From NCBI RefSeq assembly GCF_900100165.1, contig NZ_FNEO01000004.1, positions 62,001-126,000 of the forward strand: DNA of 64,000 bases, given 5' to 3'. The notes beneath the pieces are model-generated. The model did not search any database. It had not been told where the DNA came from and saw only the letters and a program-made list of their open reading frames with translations. Numbering within the stretch: position 1 is the stretch's first letter; each line of letters begins with the position of its first letter. This document shows positions 26,235 through 35,591 of the stretch, piece after piece. A program made the position numbers and the translations under genes. The DNA is from Flavobacterium glycines. GTDB taxonomy: Bacteria > Bacteroidota > Bacteroidia > Flavobacteriales > Flavobacteriaceae.

Positions 26235-27272
26235 TTATCCGGATATAAGATGACCGTAAGGTATCTTATTAATCAAAAAGGTCACTATTAATGACATTAT
26301 AATACACAATATACTTATCAAAGGAATAGCTATAATTGGATTTGTAATTGAATAATTTAAATCCAAGCTATCTAAAAAACTTAGCATTAATACATGCGAT
26401 AAATAAATCCCATAACTATGTTTGCTTACTGTATTGACTACTAATTGTAACTTAGTTTTTTGAAAAGAATAACTCTTAAAAAACAAAAACACCCCAATAG
26501 CTTCTATTATAACATTAGGAGATAAATAATCATAAAAAGCTTGATAAAACACCCCTTGTTGCATTGTTTTTAAAACAGTAGCTATCATTGTAAAACCAAA
26601 GCCTACGATAAATAACAAAATAGATAACTTTACTGTTTTTTGACTATTAAATTTATAGGCTAAATAATACCCTAATACAGGATAGCCTATAAAACCTGAA
26701 AAATAAGTTAAATCTATATTAGGAATAAACCTTGATAAATATGGATGCTTTAAAAACATCACAAAAAACCAAAAAACAATAAAACATCTAATTTCTTTTT
26801 CACTCGAATTTAATATCCACTTATTTAGTATTGGCAAAAACAAATATATTCCAATAATCATATACACATACCACAAGTGATATGATGCTCCATCTTTAAA
26901 TTGTAAATAAACAAATTTAACACACTCCAGAAGACTCAAATCTGTTTCTATATTATATTTCAAAGCTAAACTATAAACAACATATATAGAACTCCAAAAC
27001 AAAAAGGGTAATAATATTCTAAGAAATCTCTTTTTAAAAAAACTTTCAATCTCTATAGGCTTCGACAACAGTAAAGCTCCTGTAAGCATTAAAAATATGG
27101 GGACACAAAATCGAACTAGACTGTCAAAAAAATTTCCAATTTGCCAGTCATTAACTTTTATTGTTCCATAATTATATAATATCGGAAAAGCTACATGCAA
27201 AACAATAACTGATAATGTAGCCAATGCTCTTAGATTATTCATCCAAGCTATTTCTAAATGGTTTCTTTTCAT
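26235..27272 (-). CDS. Acyltransferase-3 family membrane protein (OafA/WecH-like)
   Basis: A 345-residue protein with about ten membrane helices. N-L-R-A-L-A-T-L-S-V-I-V-L-H (residues 13-26) carries the family Arg and His. It resembles the O-acetyltransferase subgroup that includes WecH and OafA. It stands between two related GT4 genes, with gaps of 76 and 64 bases, so it may have joined the cluster separately. Expected to acylate the polysaccharide or its lipid-linked precursor. Confidence 0.83.
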   Translation of the reverse strand: MKRNHLEIAWMNNLRALATLSVIVLHVAFPILYNYGTIKVNDWQIGNFFDSLVRFCVPIFLMLTGALLLSKPIEIESFFKKRFLRILLPFLFWSSIYVVYSLALKYNIETDLSLLECVKFVYLQFKDGASYHLWYVYMIIGIYLFLPILNKWILNSSEKEIRCFIVFWFFVMFLKHPYLSRFIPNIDLTYFSGFIGYPVLGYYLAYKFNSQKTVKLSILLFIVGFGFTMIATVLKTMQQGVFYQAFYDYLSPNVIIEAIGVFLFFKSYSFQKTKLQLVVNTVSKHSYGIYLSHVLMLSFLDSLDLNYSITNPIIAIPLISILCIIMSLIVTFLINKIPYGHLISG

Positions 27273-27336
27273 CGTTAATTAATAATCCTTATCTCTAATT
27301 AACAATCTTGACTATTGACTTTTTGTATCCACTTTG

Positions 27337-28503
27337 TCATAATATTTTTTTAATTTCAACTGTTGTATCCTCAGCTAATAAAGCTCTTGAACATCTATTC
27401 CTTAATTCAATATCTGATAGCATTTCTCTAATTCCGTCATACAAACCATCTGTTGAAATAGCTACAATCAAACCATCTTCCTTGTCAATAATCAAATTAG
27501 ATGCGCTGGCAACATTGGTAGTCACTACAGCCCTGTCAAACATTTTAGCCTCATGAATAGTCAGACAATACCCCTCATGCAAAGAGGTTTGAACGTATAC
27601 ATCACAATCTCTTAAATAAGCATAAGGATTTAATTGTGCCCCTAAAAGAACCATTTTACTTCCGATTTTCAACAATTCAATTTGGGACTCCAAAACAGAC
27701 TTTAAATCACCGTCCCCGATAACATACCATCTAAAATCAAAACCGTCTTTATCCAAACGTCTCACTACTTCAGGAATCATATCCTGACCTTTTTCTTTAG
27801 AAAGTCGACCTAGAGTGACTATACGCAAACCGGTAAACCCATCTGTAAAACTTTCTCCCTGAAACGCCTTAATCACTAAATCCTGCTTGCTAACTATATT
27901 TCGAAAAACAGTTGACTTGTCTTTAAATTGAGGAAAAACTTGATCAAAAATTATTTTTGCATTCTCAGAAACACAAAATATTTTATTAAAAGCAGAATAA
28001 TATTTATTTCCAAAATTAGTATTTAATAATACCTCACGAATATCAAAATGAATCCACTGATATTTTTTAGGAGCTTCAATATGTTTTAAAACAAAATAAG
28101 AAATAAAATCAGAAGGCCCTGCAAAAGCAATAGCCACATCAGCACTATAATTCGATTTATACCCTTCTAATGCGGCTATATAGTTATAATACCAGGATTT
28201 TGAAATTTTTACTTTTGCATATCTCAAAATAGTATTCAAAGCATTCCATAGCTGTCCGTATTTTATTTGTATTTTGGCTAAAGCTAAGGGAGGATCAAAA
28301 ATAACCGTCTTTATACTTTCAAAAACATTTAAAATCTCAACATCAACCCAAGATGGAATTTCTTCCCTCAAAACACCTCCATCTTCTAACAGGAGCAAAG
28401 TTATTTTTAAATCTTTATCTGCTAAGGCATTAATAAAAGACAATAGTGCTTTTTCAGTACCTCCCAAATTCATTTTATGGGACATTAAGAGTATATGCTG
28501 CAC
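27337..28503 (-). CDS. Family 4 glycosyltransferase
   Basis: A 388-residue GT-B enzyme with S-H-K-M-N-L-G-G-T-E-K-A-L near the N-terminus, V-T-L-G-R-L-S-K-E-K-G-Q-D in the donor domain and T-S-L-H-E-G-Y-C-L-T-I-H-E-A-K as the E-x7-E region. The start is a GTG at 28503, which gives the normal length before the Gly-Gly-Thr-Glu motif; the next ATG would trim six residues. It is related to the enzyme at 25007-26158. Sugar specificity unknown. Confidence 0.86.
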   Translation of the reverse strand: MQHILLMSHKMNLGGTEKALLSFINALADKDLKITLLLLEDGGVLREEIPSWVDVEILNVFESIKTVIFDPPLALAKIQIKYGQLWNALNTILRYAKVKISKSWYYNYIAALEGYKSNYSADVAIAFAGPSDFISYFVLKHIEAPKKYQWIHFDIREVLLNTNFGNKYYSAFNKIFCVSENAKIIFDQVFPQFKDKSTVFRNIVSKQDLVIKAFQGESFTDGFTGLRIVTLGRLSKEKGQDMIPEVVRRLDKDGFDFRWYVIGDGDLKSVLESQIELLKIGSKMVLLGAQLNPYAYLRDCDVYVQTSLHEGYCLTIHEAKMFDRAVVTTNVASASNLIIDKEDGLIVAISTDGLYDGIREMLSDIELRNRCSRALLAEDTTVEIKKIL

Positions 28504-28542
28504 GATTTTTTATTTAAAAAATTAGTTTTAACAAACCATTAT

Positions 28543-29469
28543 TTATTGCAACAAATACCTTAAATTCAAAAGTATACTTGTTTTGAAATTATTTAAGCTA
28601 AAAAAATGATTGGGGTTTGAACTTAATAATAGAGTATTGTATCTGAAAATATGATTTAAAGCTGAGATTTTGTATCCTGCTTCACTCAAAGATTTACTTC
28701 TAATCAAATACTGTTCAGCCTTCCATTTTTTTATTTGTTTTATTGCGAATTTGTTTGCTAAAAGACTATAATATTCAATCATATTATCTAAAGAGCTGAT
28801 GCTCATTTCAAACCTCTTATCATCACTGACTTTACTCCAAACTCCTACATCACTAACCCTATAACATGCCCCATTAAAATCAAAATAATGGGTAGCTCCT
28901 AATTGATGTAAACGATATATTAAAAAAGTATCACCATTCTTAGCCTTTTCGAAATAATGATAAAATGTATCATCAAAGGATATATTTCTATACAGCAAGG
29001 TTTGCACAAATGTATCTTTATCTACTTTAGTAGTTTGTTGATTTTGAATTAATACTTCATTTTTTTCATTTACTACATTTCTATCATGGCAACACATTAT
29101 ATAGTTTGGATGCTGCTCCATAAAATCAACTTGTTGTTGCAGTTTAGTAGGCTCTGTCCAATAATCGTCGCCTTCGCATAGGGCAATGTATTTTCCTTTA
29201 GCTTGCCTTAATGTCCAAATAAAATTGGGCATCATTCCTATATTTTTTTCATGTCCTTTGTAGATAATGCTTATGTTCGAAGGAATTGTTTCAGTTTGTA
29301 GAATAGTATCAATTACTTCAGCTGTTTTGTCTGGAGAGCAATCATTAGCAATAATAAGTTCTACTTGAAAATTTACTTTTTGTTCTAAAACTCCCTTTAT
29401 GGCCTGCTTAATAAATTTTTCATGTCCATAAGTTATCATTACCACTGTAACCATCGCATTGCTCATCAT
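28543..29469 (-). CDS. Family 2 glycosyltransferase
   Basis: A 308-residue GT-A enzyme with V-V-M-I-T-Y-G-H-E-K at the start, A-N-D-C-S-P-D near residue 45 and C-E-G-D-D-Y-W as the metal-binding DxD equivalent near residue 97. Such G-D-D-Y-W proteins are common in capsule clusters. Two ATG codons in a row begin the gene, and its start overlaps the stop of the VioB-like gene by four bases. It may use the dTDP-4-acylamino sugar made by the two genes just upstream; this is inference from position. Confidence 0.87.
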   Translation of the reverse strand: MMSNAMVTVVMITYGHEKFIKQAIKGVLEQKVNFQVELIIANDCSPDKTAEVIDTILQTETIPSNISIIYKGHEKNIGMMPNFIWTLRQAKGKYIALCEGDDYWTEPTKLQQQVDFMEQHPNYIMCCHDRNVVNEKNEVLIQNQQTTKVDKDTFVQTLLYRNISFDDTFYHYFEKAKNGDTFLIYRLHQLGATHYFDFNGACYRVSDVGVWSKVSDDKRFEMSISSLDNMIEYYSLLANKFAIKQIKKWKAEQYLIRSKSLSEAGYKISALNHIFRYNTLLLSSNPNHFFSLNNFKTSILLNLRYLLQ

Positions 29470-30098
29470 AAATTTCTTTTAATAACAGCCGGAACTCCGG
29501 CAACCATAACATTTTCAGGAATATTTTCACGAACTACTGCTCCGGCAGCAATAATGGTATTTGATCCAATTTCTACATCCGGAAATATTATAGAACCTGC
29601 TCCTACTTGTACAAAATCACCCAACTTGCATCTCCCCAATAAAGTTACTCCGGGAGACAATTCGCAAAAATTTCCAATTTGTACGTCATGGGTTATTATT
29701 GAATTATAATATATCATTGTACCTATTCCTATTGTTACATCATTACTGATTCTAACGCCTGACAATATATTGCATCCTTGACCAATTTCAACCCCAAAAC
29801 TTCCGATTTCTGCCTGTTTGCTTATTGTAGATTCAAAGTGACCTCCCAATGCTTCAAACTTTTCAAATAATTTAAATCTAAGCTTCGGATTACCTATTCC
29901 TAAAGTGAACTGATTACCGTTTTCTTTAAAGTTTTTTTTTACTTCCGACACGCTTTTCAAAACTCGAAATTTGTTGTAAAGCATTGTTCGATTATCTTGA
30001 CTTATATCATCATAAAAGCTTATTTTTTCATTTGTCCCATTTTGATATATGATTTCCAAAACTTCTTTTGCAAAGCCTTTAGCACCTACAATAAGCAT
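29466..30098 (-). CDS. NeuD/VioB-like sugar acetyltransferase
   Basis: A 210-residue hexapeptide-repeat acetyltransferase with an N-terminal Rossmann-like part (M-L-I-V-G-A-K-G-F-A-K-E-V). Hexapeptide turns run from about residue 90 to 200 and a catalytic His is in I-T-H-D-V. It starts four bases after the VioA-like aminotransferase stop, so the pair should make and acetylate one amino sugar. The likely product is a dTDP-4-acetamido-4,6-dideoxyhexose; the PglD-like gene at 15309-15926 is a separate homologue serving the UDP pathway. Confidence 0.82.
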   Translation of the reverse strand: MLIVGAKGFAKEVLEIIYQNGTNEKISFYDDISQDNRTMLYNKFRVLKSVSEVKKNFKENGNQFTLGIGNPKLRFKLFEKFEALGGHFESTISKQAEIGSFGVEIGQGCNILSGVRISNDVTIGIGTMIYYNSIITHDVQIGNFCELSPGVTLLGRCKLGDFVQVGAGSIIFPDVEIGSNTIIAAGAVVRENIPENVMVAGVPAVIKRNL

Positions 30099-30102
30099 TT
30101 CA

Positions 30103-31185
30103 CTATTTATTTTGAGCGTTGAGTAATAAATTGCAAATCAAATCGACTTCCTCTACTGAGAGATCATAATACAAAGGCAAACATAATACCCTACTTGAAA
30201 TATCTTCTGTAAAAGGTAAAAATTGCTTTTCAACATAAGGCAATGAATCAGATAAGGAAGGATAAAAATACCTTCTTGTAAACACCTCATATGTTTGCAA
30301 GAAATTGTAACACTTTAACATAAATGCTTCTGATTCAAACACAAGTGGATAATAAGCATAATTATTCCTTGAATTTTGGTGCCATTTTGGCTGAACAGCT
30401 TTTAAAGCTTTTAATTTTTCATTATACCGCTCCGAAAGTAATTTCCGCTTTTCACTGATACTATCAATATAAGTAAGATTTGTCAAGCCCATGGCAGCAT
30501 GAAACTCGGAATTTTTACCATTTATACCTAAGGTGGCAAAGGCTTCAGGACCATCAAAACCAAAATTACGGATATAAGCAAGTTCTTTCAACAACGTATC
30601 CTCTTTAGTAATTACTAAGCCACCTTCTATCGAATGATAGAGCTTGGTGGCGTGCAGACTACAAGTAGAGATATCGCCATATTCAAATATGGACTTTCCT
30701 GCGACCTCTACCCCAAAAGCATGAGCAGCATCATAAATAACCTTAAGATTATGTTTCTTAGCAATTTTGTCAATAGCTTCTACATCACAAGGATTTCCAT
30801 AAACATGAGTTGCCAGAATTGCAGATGTATTAGGAGTTATTGCTGCTTCGATTTTAGTTGGGTCAATATTTAAACTCAATGGATCTATATCGACAAAAAC
30901 GGGCTTACAAGCTTCCCATACAATAGAACTGGTGGTGGCTACAAATGAAAATGGAGTTGTAAGTATTTCACCTTTCAAACCCAAAGCTTTGATGGCCATT
31001 TGTATAGCTACGGTGCCATTAGTTACAAACAATAAATTCTTTACTTTCAAAAAATCTTTCAACTTAATTTCTAGATCATTTGATAAGGGTCCCATATTAG
31101 TAAGCCAATTGCGCTGCCAAATGCCTTCTACGTATTGTTGATATGCTTCAATTGGTGGAAGAAATGGTTTGGTAATTAATATCAT
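30103..31185 (-). CDS. DegT/DnrJ aminotransferase, VioA/FdtB-like
   Basis: A 360-residue PLP enzyme. The PLP Lys is in L-H-A-T-K-L-Y-H-S-I-E-G-G near residue 180, a form of the motif seen in aminotransferases that act on dTDP-4-keto-6-deoxyhexoses, whereas the PglE-like gene at 14031-15173 has N-G-N-K. Y-D-A-A-H-A-F-G precedes it. It would use the RmlB product made in this same locus and feed the acetyltransferase that follows. The D-gluco versus D-fuco (C4 epimer) outcome cannot be told from sequence. Confidence 0.83.
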   Translation of the reverse strand: MILITKPFLPPIEAYQQYVEGIWQRNWLTNMGPLSNDLEIKLKDFLKVKNLLFVTNGTVAIQMAIKALGLKGEILTTPFSFVATTSSIVWEACKPVFVDIDPLSLNIDPTKIEAAITPNTSAILATHVYGNPCDVEAIDKIAKKHNLKVIYDAAHAFGVEVAGKSIFEYGDISTCSLHATKLYHSIEGGLVITKEDTLLKELAYIRNFGFDGPEAFATLGINGKNSEFHAAMGLTNLTYIDSISEKRKLLSERYNEKLKALKAVQPKWHQNSRNNYAYYPLVFESEAFMLKCYNFLQTYEVFTRRYFYPSLSDSLPYVEKQFLPFTEDISSRVLCLPLYYDLSVEEVDLICNLLLNAQNK

Positions 31186-31215
31186 AAATAGAAAATAATT
31201 AATTGCTGTACAATA

Positions 31216-32145
31216 TTATTTATTCTTAGGTAAATAATAATTTTTAATAGTTGCTAGTAAAGGAACTAAATATTTAATACTTAATTTTGTTTTACTCAGT
31301 ATAGTTGGTAGTTCTTGTATTAGTTTTCTTTGATTATATACAGTTGACAGATAATATATATATACCATATATCTTGTATATGCCACTGCACTACTGCCTT
31401 CCTTTCCAAGATCTTTATAAACTGCTACTAACTCATCTACTGCTTCAAAGCGTTTTAAATATTCTTTGGGTGTGACAGTATAAGTCTCCTGAGCTTCATG
31501 AATTCGCCAATGGTAAACAGGCTCATTATTCACAATTATATCGCCAGTTGAAATACATTTGAGAAAAGAAAAATAATCGATATCTAATAGATTCCTATTG
31601 TAAATGTTTACACTTTTTGCTTTTTCAGTATTATACAATTGTGAAGCATGAGAAAAGCCATAATCATGTTGAATATTTGCTAAATAATCTTTATTTTTAA
31701 TCAAATAGGTATGCTCATTCAACATTATTTTTGCTATTCCAGATTCTTCTATTTTTTGAAGCGGGGTATTGCCTTTATAAAAGGCAATTTGCTCCTTATC
31801 AAATTGATTAATGCTGGTTATCGCATTTGCCACGAAATTATTATTTACCAAATAATCATCTCCATCTAAGTTCATAAACCACTCCCCTTTAGCCAAATTA
31901 AAAAGAGTAGCACGATAGTTAGCTACCCTCCCTAAATTTGTCTCATTCCTATGAATAAGGACTTTGGGATTATCCTTGTAGTCAGCCAAAAATTCAAAAA
32001 TATCATAGTCTGGAGAACAATCATCTGCAACAATAATCTGTAAATTATCATAAGTCTGGGCTAAAGCTGAATCTAGTGCGCCCTTAATAAATCTTTGCTG
32101 ATTATATGTCGGAATTTGGATAGATACAAGTGGATTAGTGCTCAT
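31216..32145 (-). CDS. Family 2 glycosyltransferase
   Basis: A 309-residue GT-A enzyme: I-Q-I-P-T-Y-N-Q at the start, A-D-D-C-S-P-D near residue 40 and N-L-D-G-D-D-Y near residue 95. It is the first gene of the block that runs from here to the DegT gene at 14031 with few gaps. Upstream lies a 550-bp AT-rich non-coding stretch with no recognisable -7 element, so its promoter is unknown. It probably adds a sugar to the repeat unit. Confidence 0.87.
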   Translation of the reverse strand: MSTNPLVSIQIPTYNQQRFIKGALDSALAQTYDNLQIIVADDCSPDYDIFEFLADYKDNPKVLIHRNETNLGRVANYRATLFNLAKGEWFMNLDGDDYLVNNNFVANAITSINQFDKEQIAFYKGNTPLQKIEESGIAKIMLNEHTYLIKNKDYLANIQHDYGFSHASQLYNTEKAKSVNIYNRNLLDIDYFSFLKCISTGDIIVNNEPVYHWRIHEAQETYTVTPKEYLKRFEAVDELVAVYKDLGKEGSSAVAYTRYMVYIYYLSTVYNQRKLIQELPTILSKTKLSIKYLVPLLATIKNYYLPKNK

Positions 32146-32695
32146 GAAATCGTACTTAAGGTATTTTATAAAGATTTAAATTATTATTTTTTAAAATTGT
32201 AAATCTAATTATTAATATTTAAGAGAGCTTCTTAAAACAAATTATTGTTTAAAACGGCTCAATGTCTAAACAGAATTATTGATACTTAATAACTAACTGT
32301 TTTAACAAACATTTTACTGAAAAATTAGAATCTTTGCCTAAATTACTACAATTCAAAAAAAGCATCAATTAATCAATGAATAAATTTCGTAATTATCGCA
32401 AAATTCCCTTTAAAAACAAGTGTTTATTTAAAAGCTAATTTCTGTCTCAAAACAAGTTGATTTAGTTTTCCACTAATTTTGGCGAAGAACCAAAAATTAT
32501 TTTACTAAACAAAATGGTTTATCCTAATAATTTAGTATAATTCCATCGTGATAATTAGGTACTAATATATAATTTAAAAAAAATGTTTAGTAAATGATAA
32601 AACAATCTGGTTCTCAAAATAGGTAAGTCCCATGAAACAAATTAATTATACGAACATATATTAAGTCACTTATAATAATAAATCCAATATTAATT
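32146..32695. other. AT-rich non-coding stretch
   Basis: About 550 bases with no open frame of note, no clear -7 motif for the GT2 gene, no hairpin terminator and none of the repeat families found elsewhere. It may hold decayed sequence; I see nothing more specific. Confidence 0.6.
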
Positions 32696-33304
32696 TCATT
32701 TTAGAGATTCAGCAATAAATTCATCAATATCATTAGATAAAATTAACAGCTTTTTTCTTTTTATTTCTTCAATAGGCCAATCCCACCAAGCAATCTCTAA
32801 TAAACTTTTAATTTGTTCACTTTTGAATCTATATCGTATAATTTTAGCTGGGTTACCGCCAACGATAGCATAATCTGGTATGTCTTTTGTCACAATGCTA
32901 CCTGCACCAATGACAGCTCCATTACCTATATTCACACCTGATAAGATAGTGACGTTATTGCCTATCCACACATCATTACCTATAAATACATCTCCCTTCG
33001 AATTATTATCTTTTTTTAAAGTAATCATATCCTGATTCAAACCTGAAAATGGATATGTTGTTACCCAATCTGTTTGATGTTCTCCTCCAAGTAAAATCGA
33101 AACATTACCACCTATTGAACAGTAATTGCCTATCGTCAATATTGTTTCTTGACTCCAATCATATATATATGGTGTCCCATAAGTCCCAACACCAATCTTA
33201 TATTTTTCATACCGTGGATTTTCCTTCATGTATATATTTGAAGATGTGGTATTCGACTCAACTCCCAATATTTTCCTTAGTAATCTTTTTAAAAATTCAA
33301 CCAT
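32696..33304 (-). CDS. CatB/Vat-type hexapeptide O-acetyltransferase
   Basis: A 202-residue xenobiotic/sugar acetyltransferase-type protein. The left-handed beta-helix spans about residues 50-170, with I-G-N-D-V-W-I-G and V-G-G-N-P-A-K at its end. The family acts on hydroxyl groups of sugars or small molecules; here a polysaccharide substrate is most likely. It is bracketed by 550 and 435 bases of non-coding AT-rich DNA, unlike the tight packing around it, so it may be a separate acquisition. It starts at ATG 33304. Confidence 0.84.
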   Translation of the reverse strand: MVEFLKRLLRKILGVESNTTSSNIYMKENPRYEKYKIGVGTYGTPYIYDWSQETILTIGNYCSIGGNVSILLGGEHQTDWVTTYPFSGLNQDMITLKKDNNSKGDVFIGNDVWIGNNVTILSGVNIGNGAVIGAGSIVTKDIPDYAIVGGNPAKIIRYRFKSEQIKSLLEIAWWDWPIEEIKRKKLLILSNDIDEFIAESLK

Positions 33305-33739
33305 TATCTATTAATTTGTCGTTTAAAATTTTTCTATCGCTCATAAAGTTTAAGTAAATTTTTATTGCTAATATTAATTTACATGTTTCAATCTTTTGTT
33401 TTGTTTAATTAAAAAAATATCACTTCTTTAACATACTATGTTTTAATAAAATCTAACATATAAGTAATTGGAACGATTTGTTGTAATATTATTAAAATGA
33501 ATCGACTGTATGTCATTCAATTGGATAAATGGATTTGTCAAAAAACAAAAAACGACATTATATCGGTTTCACTATTTATCTAACTTTGTATACATAAATA
33601 TTTATGTGACGATAAAGTGTTAAAATGTAATTTATGAAATAAATTTAGAAGCGAGACATATTAAAGTTTAGTAAAAGTATTTTTATTGATGCAAATTGAG
33701 TTCGCCCTAAAAAAGCTCTTTCCACATAACTAGATAATT
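33305..33739. other. AT-rich non-coding stretch with orphan plus-strand motif and palindrome
   Basis: 435 bases without a gene. The plus strand carries TAACTTTG (33581-33588), a perfect TAnnTTTG, four bases before the perfect 16-base palindrome ACATAAATATTTATGT (33592-33607). No plus-strand gene follows, so the motif may be chance or mark a small or antisense RNA. Confidence 0.4.
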
Positions 33740-35539
33740 TTACATTCCTTGCAAAACGGTCAAATTCTTAAAATAATTAGACTTTTGTTTAAGTGATTCA
33801 AAATTACCCGAAGCAACTATTCTCCCCTCTTCTAATAGGTAAATTACATCCGCATTTTTAACCGTTGATAAGCGATGGGCTATAGAAATTATGGTTACTT
33901 TACCTTGAAGATATTCAATGCTATCCTTAATTTCTTTTTCCGTTTGTGAATCTAATGCCGAAGTGGCTTCATCCATAATTAAAATATCTATATCACGATA
34001 AAGCTCACGGGCTATTGAAATACGCTGTTTTTGACCACCACTTAAATTCAAACCATTATTCCCTAAAACTTCATTATAGCCATTAGGTAATCCGTTTATA
34101 AATTTATCTATACTGCTTAATTTTATAGCATTCAAAAATTGCTCTATATTTTCTGCTGTTCTTTCTGCCCAAAAGGTAACATTGTCAAAAATATCAGCAT
34201 TAAAAATAGTGGTATCCTGAGAAATATAACCTATACGAGAGCGATAGGACTGTAAACTAATTTCGTTTAACGGAATAGAATTAACCAAAATAGCTCCTTG
34301 ATCTACTTTTAACAAAGCTGCAATAATATTGACCAGTGTGGTTTTTCCGGAACCAGTTTCACCAATAAATGCTATCGACTTATTTTTAACAATTTTTAAA
34401 TCAATCCCTTTTATTACCTGTATATCACCATAGGACAAATGAAGATCCGAAAGTTGAATTTCGTCTATTTTTTCTACATTTATGATACCTGTATCTATTT
34501 CTTTGTGTTGAATTAAATATTTTTCGAAATCACGCATATTTTCCATGGAACCAATACTAGCTAAATAAGTATTCCATGAAATTTGTAATGACATGATGTA
34601 TGCCATAGCACGATAAAACAGAACTAATATTATTAAGATAGCCGATAATGATGATTTGAACACCAATAATTGAACCCCAATAACAGCACAGACCACCAAA
34701 ATCATAATAGGCTCACGTATAGAAGTGGTTAATCCTAATAACTTCCCCCCGCGAATCGAATTATCAATCGCTAAATCTAAAACACTAAGCATACGGCAAT
34801 TAAACAATTCATTACGTTGAGTGGCTTTTAAGTATTTAAAATTATTCACGGATTGAATGACCAAACTGGAATATTCATGGGCATACTTTGTGTTCTCTCT
34901 GGATAAATTCTCGATATGCTTATAAAAAAATCGATAAATCAAATTAGAAAGCACTCCTCCTATAACAACCAGCAGAGAAAATTTCCAATCCATAAAAAAA
35001 GCAAAACCTAAATATACAAATACAACCATGGCATTTTTAATGGTCTCGATATAAGACCTACAAGCATTAACCACATTATTAGCCTCTCCCGTTAATGTAT
35101 TTTGCAAACGTCCAATATCCGAAGAAACAAATTCAGAAAATTTTAATGAACTTAAACCTAGGGTATTTTGAACACGTATTTTTTTAACAAAAGTTTCAAG
35201 ATTTACGGCTTGATAGGCCATTGTAAAATAAGTAAATAAGGCTTTCAAACTAAATAGTAACATAATTAACAATAACATGGTAATTATATTCATTGGAAGA
35301 TGCAAAAACTGAAATAAAGCACTAGTATATTCTATTAATCTGCCATTAGCGCCCTCTGTATTTGTATTCCCATCGGCTATTTGTAATAATGGAATAAACA
35401 TGGTTAATCCAAAACCATCCATTAAAACATAAAGAAAATTGAAAACTAATAAGATAAAAATTTTATTCCCAATATACTTATAGAAATAATATAAGGTGTC
35501 AAATTTTTTAACTATAAATATTTTAATCTTGTTCAACAT
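33740..35539 (-). CDS. ABC transporter, fused permease and ATPase (MsbA/PglK-like)
   Basis: A 599-residue half-transporter that likely flips a lipid-linked oligosaccharide or exports a lipid. Six membrane helices lie within about residues 20-320. The ATPase domain has Walker A G-E-T-G-S-G-K-T (near 390), Q-loop, signature L-S-G-G-Q-K-Q-R and Walker B I-L-I-M-D-E-A-T-S. A homodimer is expected. In a locus with a polymerase candidate and no MOP-type Wzx visible, it is the best candidate flippase, as with PglK; this is inference. Confidence 0.85.
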   Translation of the reverse strand: MLNKIKIFIVKKFDTLYYFYKYIGNKIFILLVFNFLYVLMDGFGLTMFIPLLQIADGNTNTEGANGRLIEYTSALFQFLHLPMNIITMLLLIMLLFSLKALFTYFTMAYQAVNLETFVKKIRVQNTLGLSSLKFSEFVSSDIGRLQNTLTGEANNVVNACRSYIETIKNAMVVFVYLGFAFFMDWKFSLLVVIGGVLSNLIYRFFYKHIENLSRENTKYAHEYSSLVIQSVNNFKYLKATQRNELFNCRMLSVLDLAIDNSIRGGKLLGLTTSIREPIMILVVCAVIGVQLLVFKSSLSAILIILVLFYRAMAYIMSLQISWNTYLASIGSMENMRDFEKYLIQHKEIDTGIINVEKIDEIQLSDLHLSYGDIQVIKGIDLKIVKNKSIAFIGETGSGKTTLVNIIAALLKVDQGAILVNSIPLNEISLQSYRSRIGYISQDTTIFNADIFDNVTFWAERTAENIEQFLNAIKLSSIDKFINGLPNGYNEVLGNNGLNLSGGQKQRISIARELYRDIDILIMDEATSALDSQTEKEIKDSIEYLQGKVTIISIAHRLSTVKNADVIYLLEEGRIVASGNFESLKQKSNYFKNLTVLQGM

Positions 35540-35591
35540 CTTGATTTTATATTGTCAAATAGCTTTTTGTATATTTTTTCAACACCTCCTT

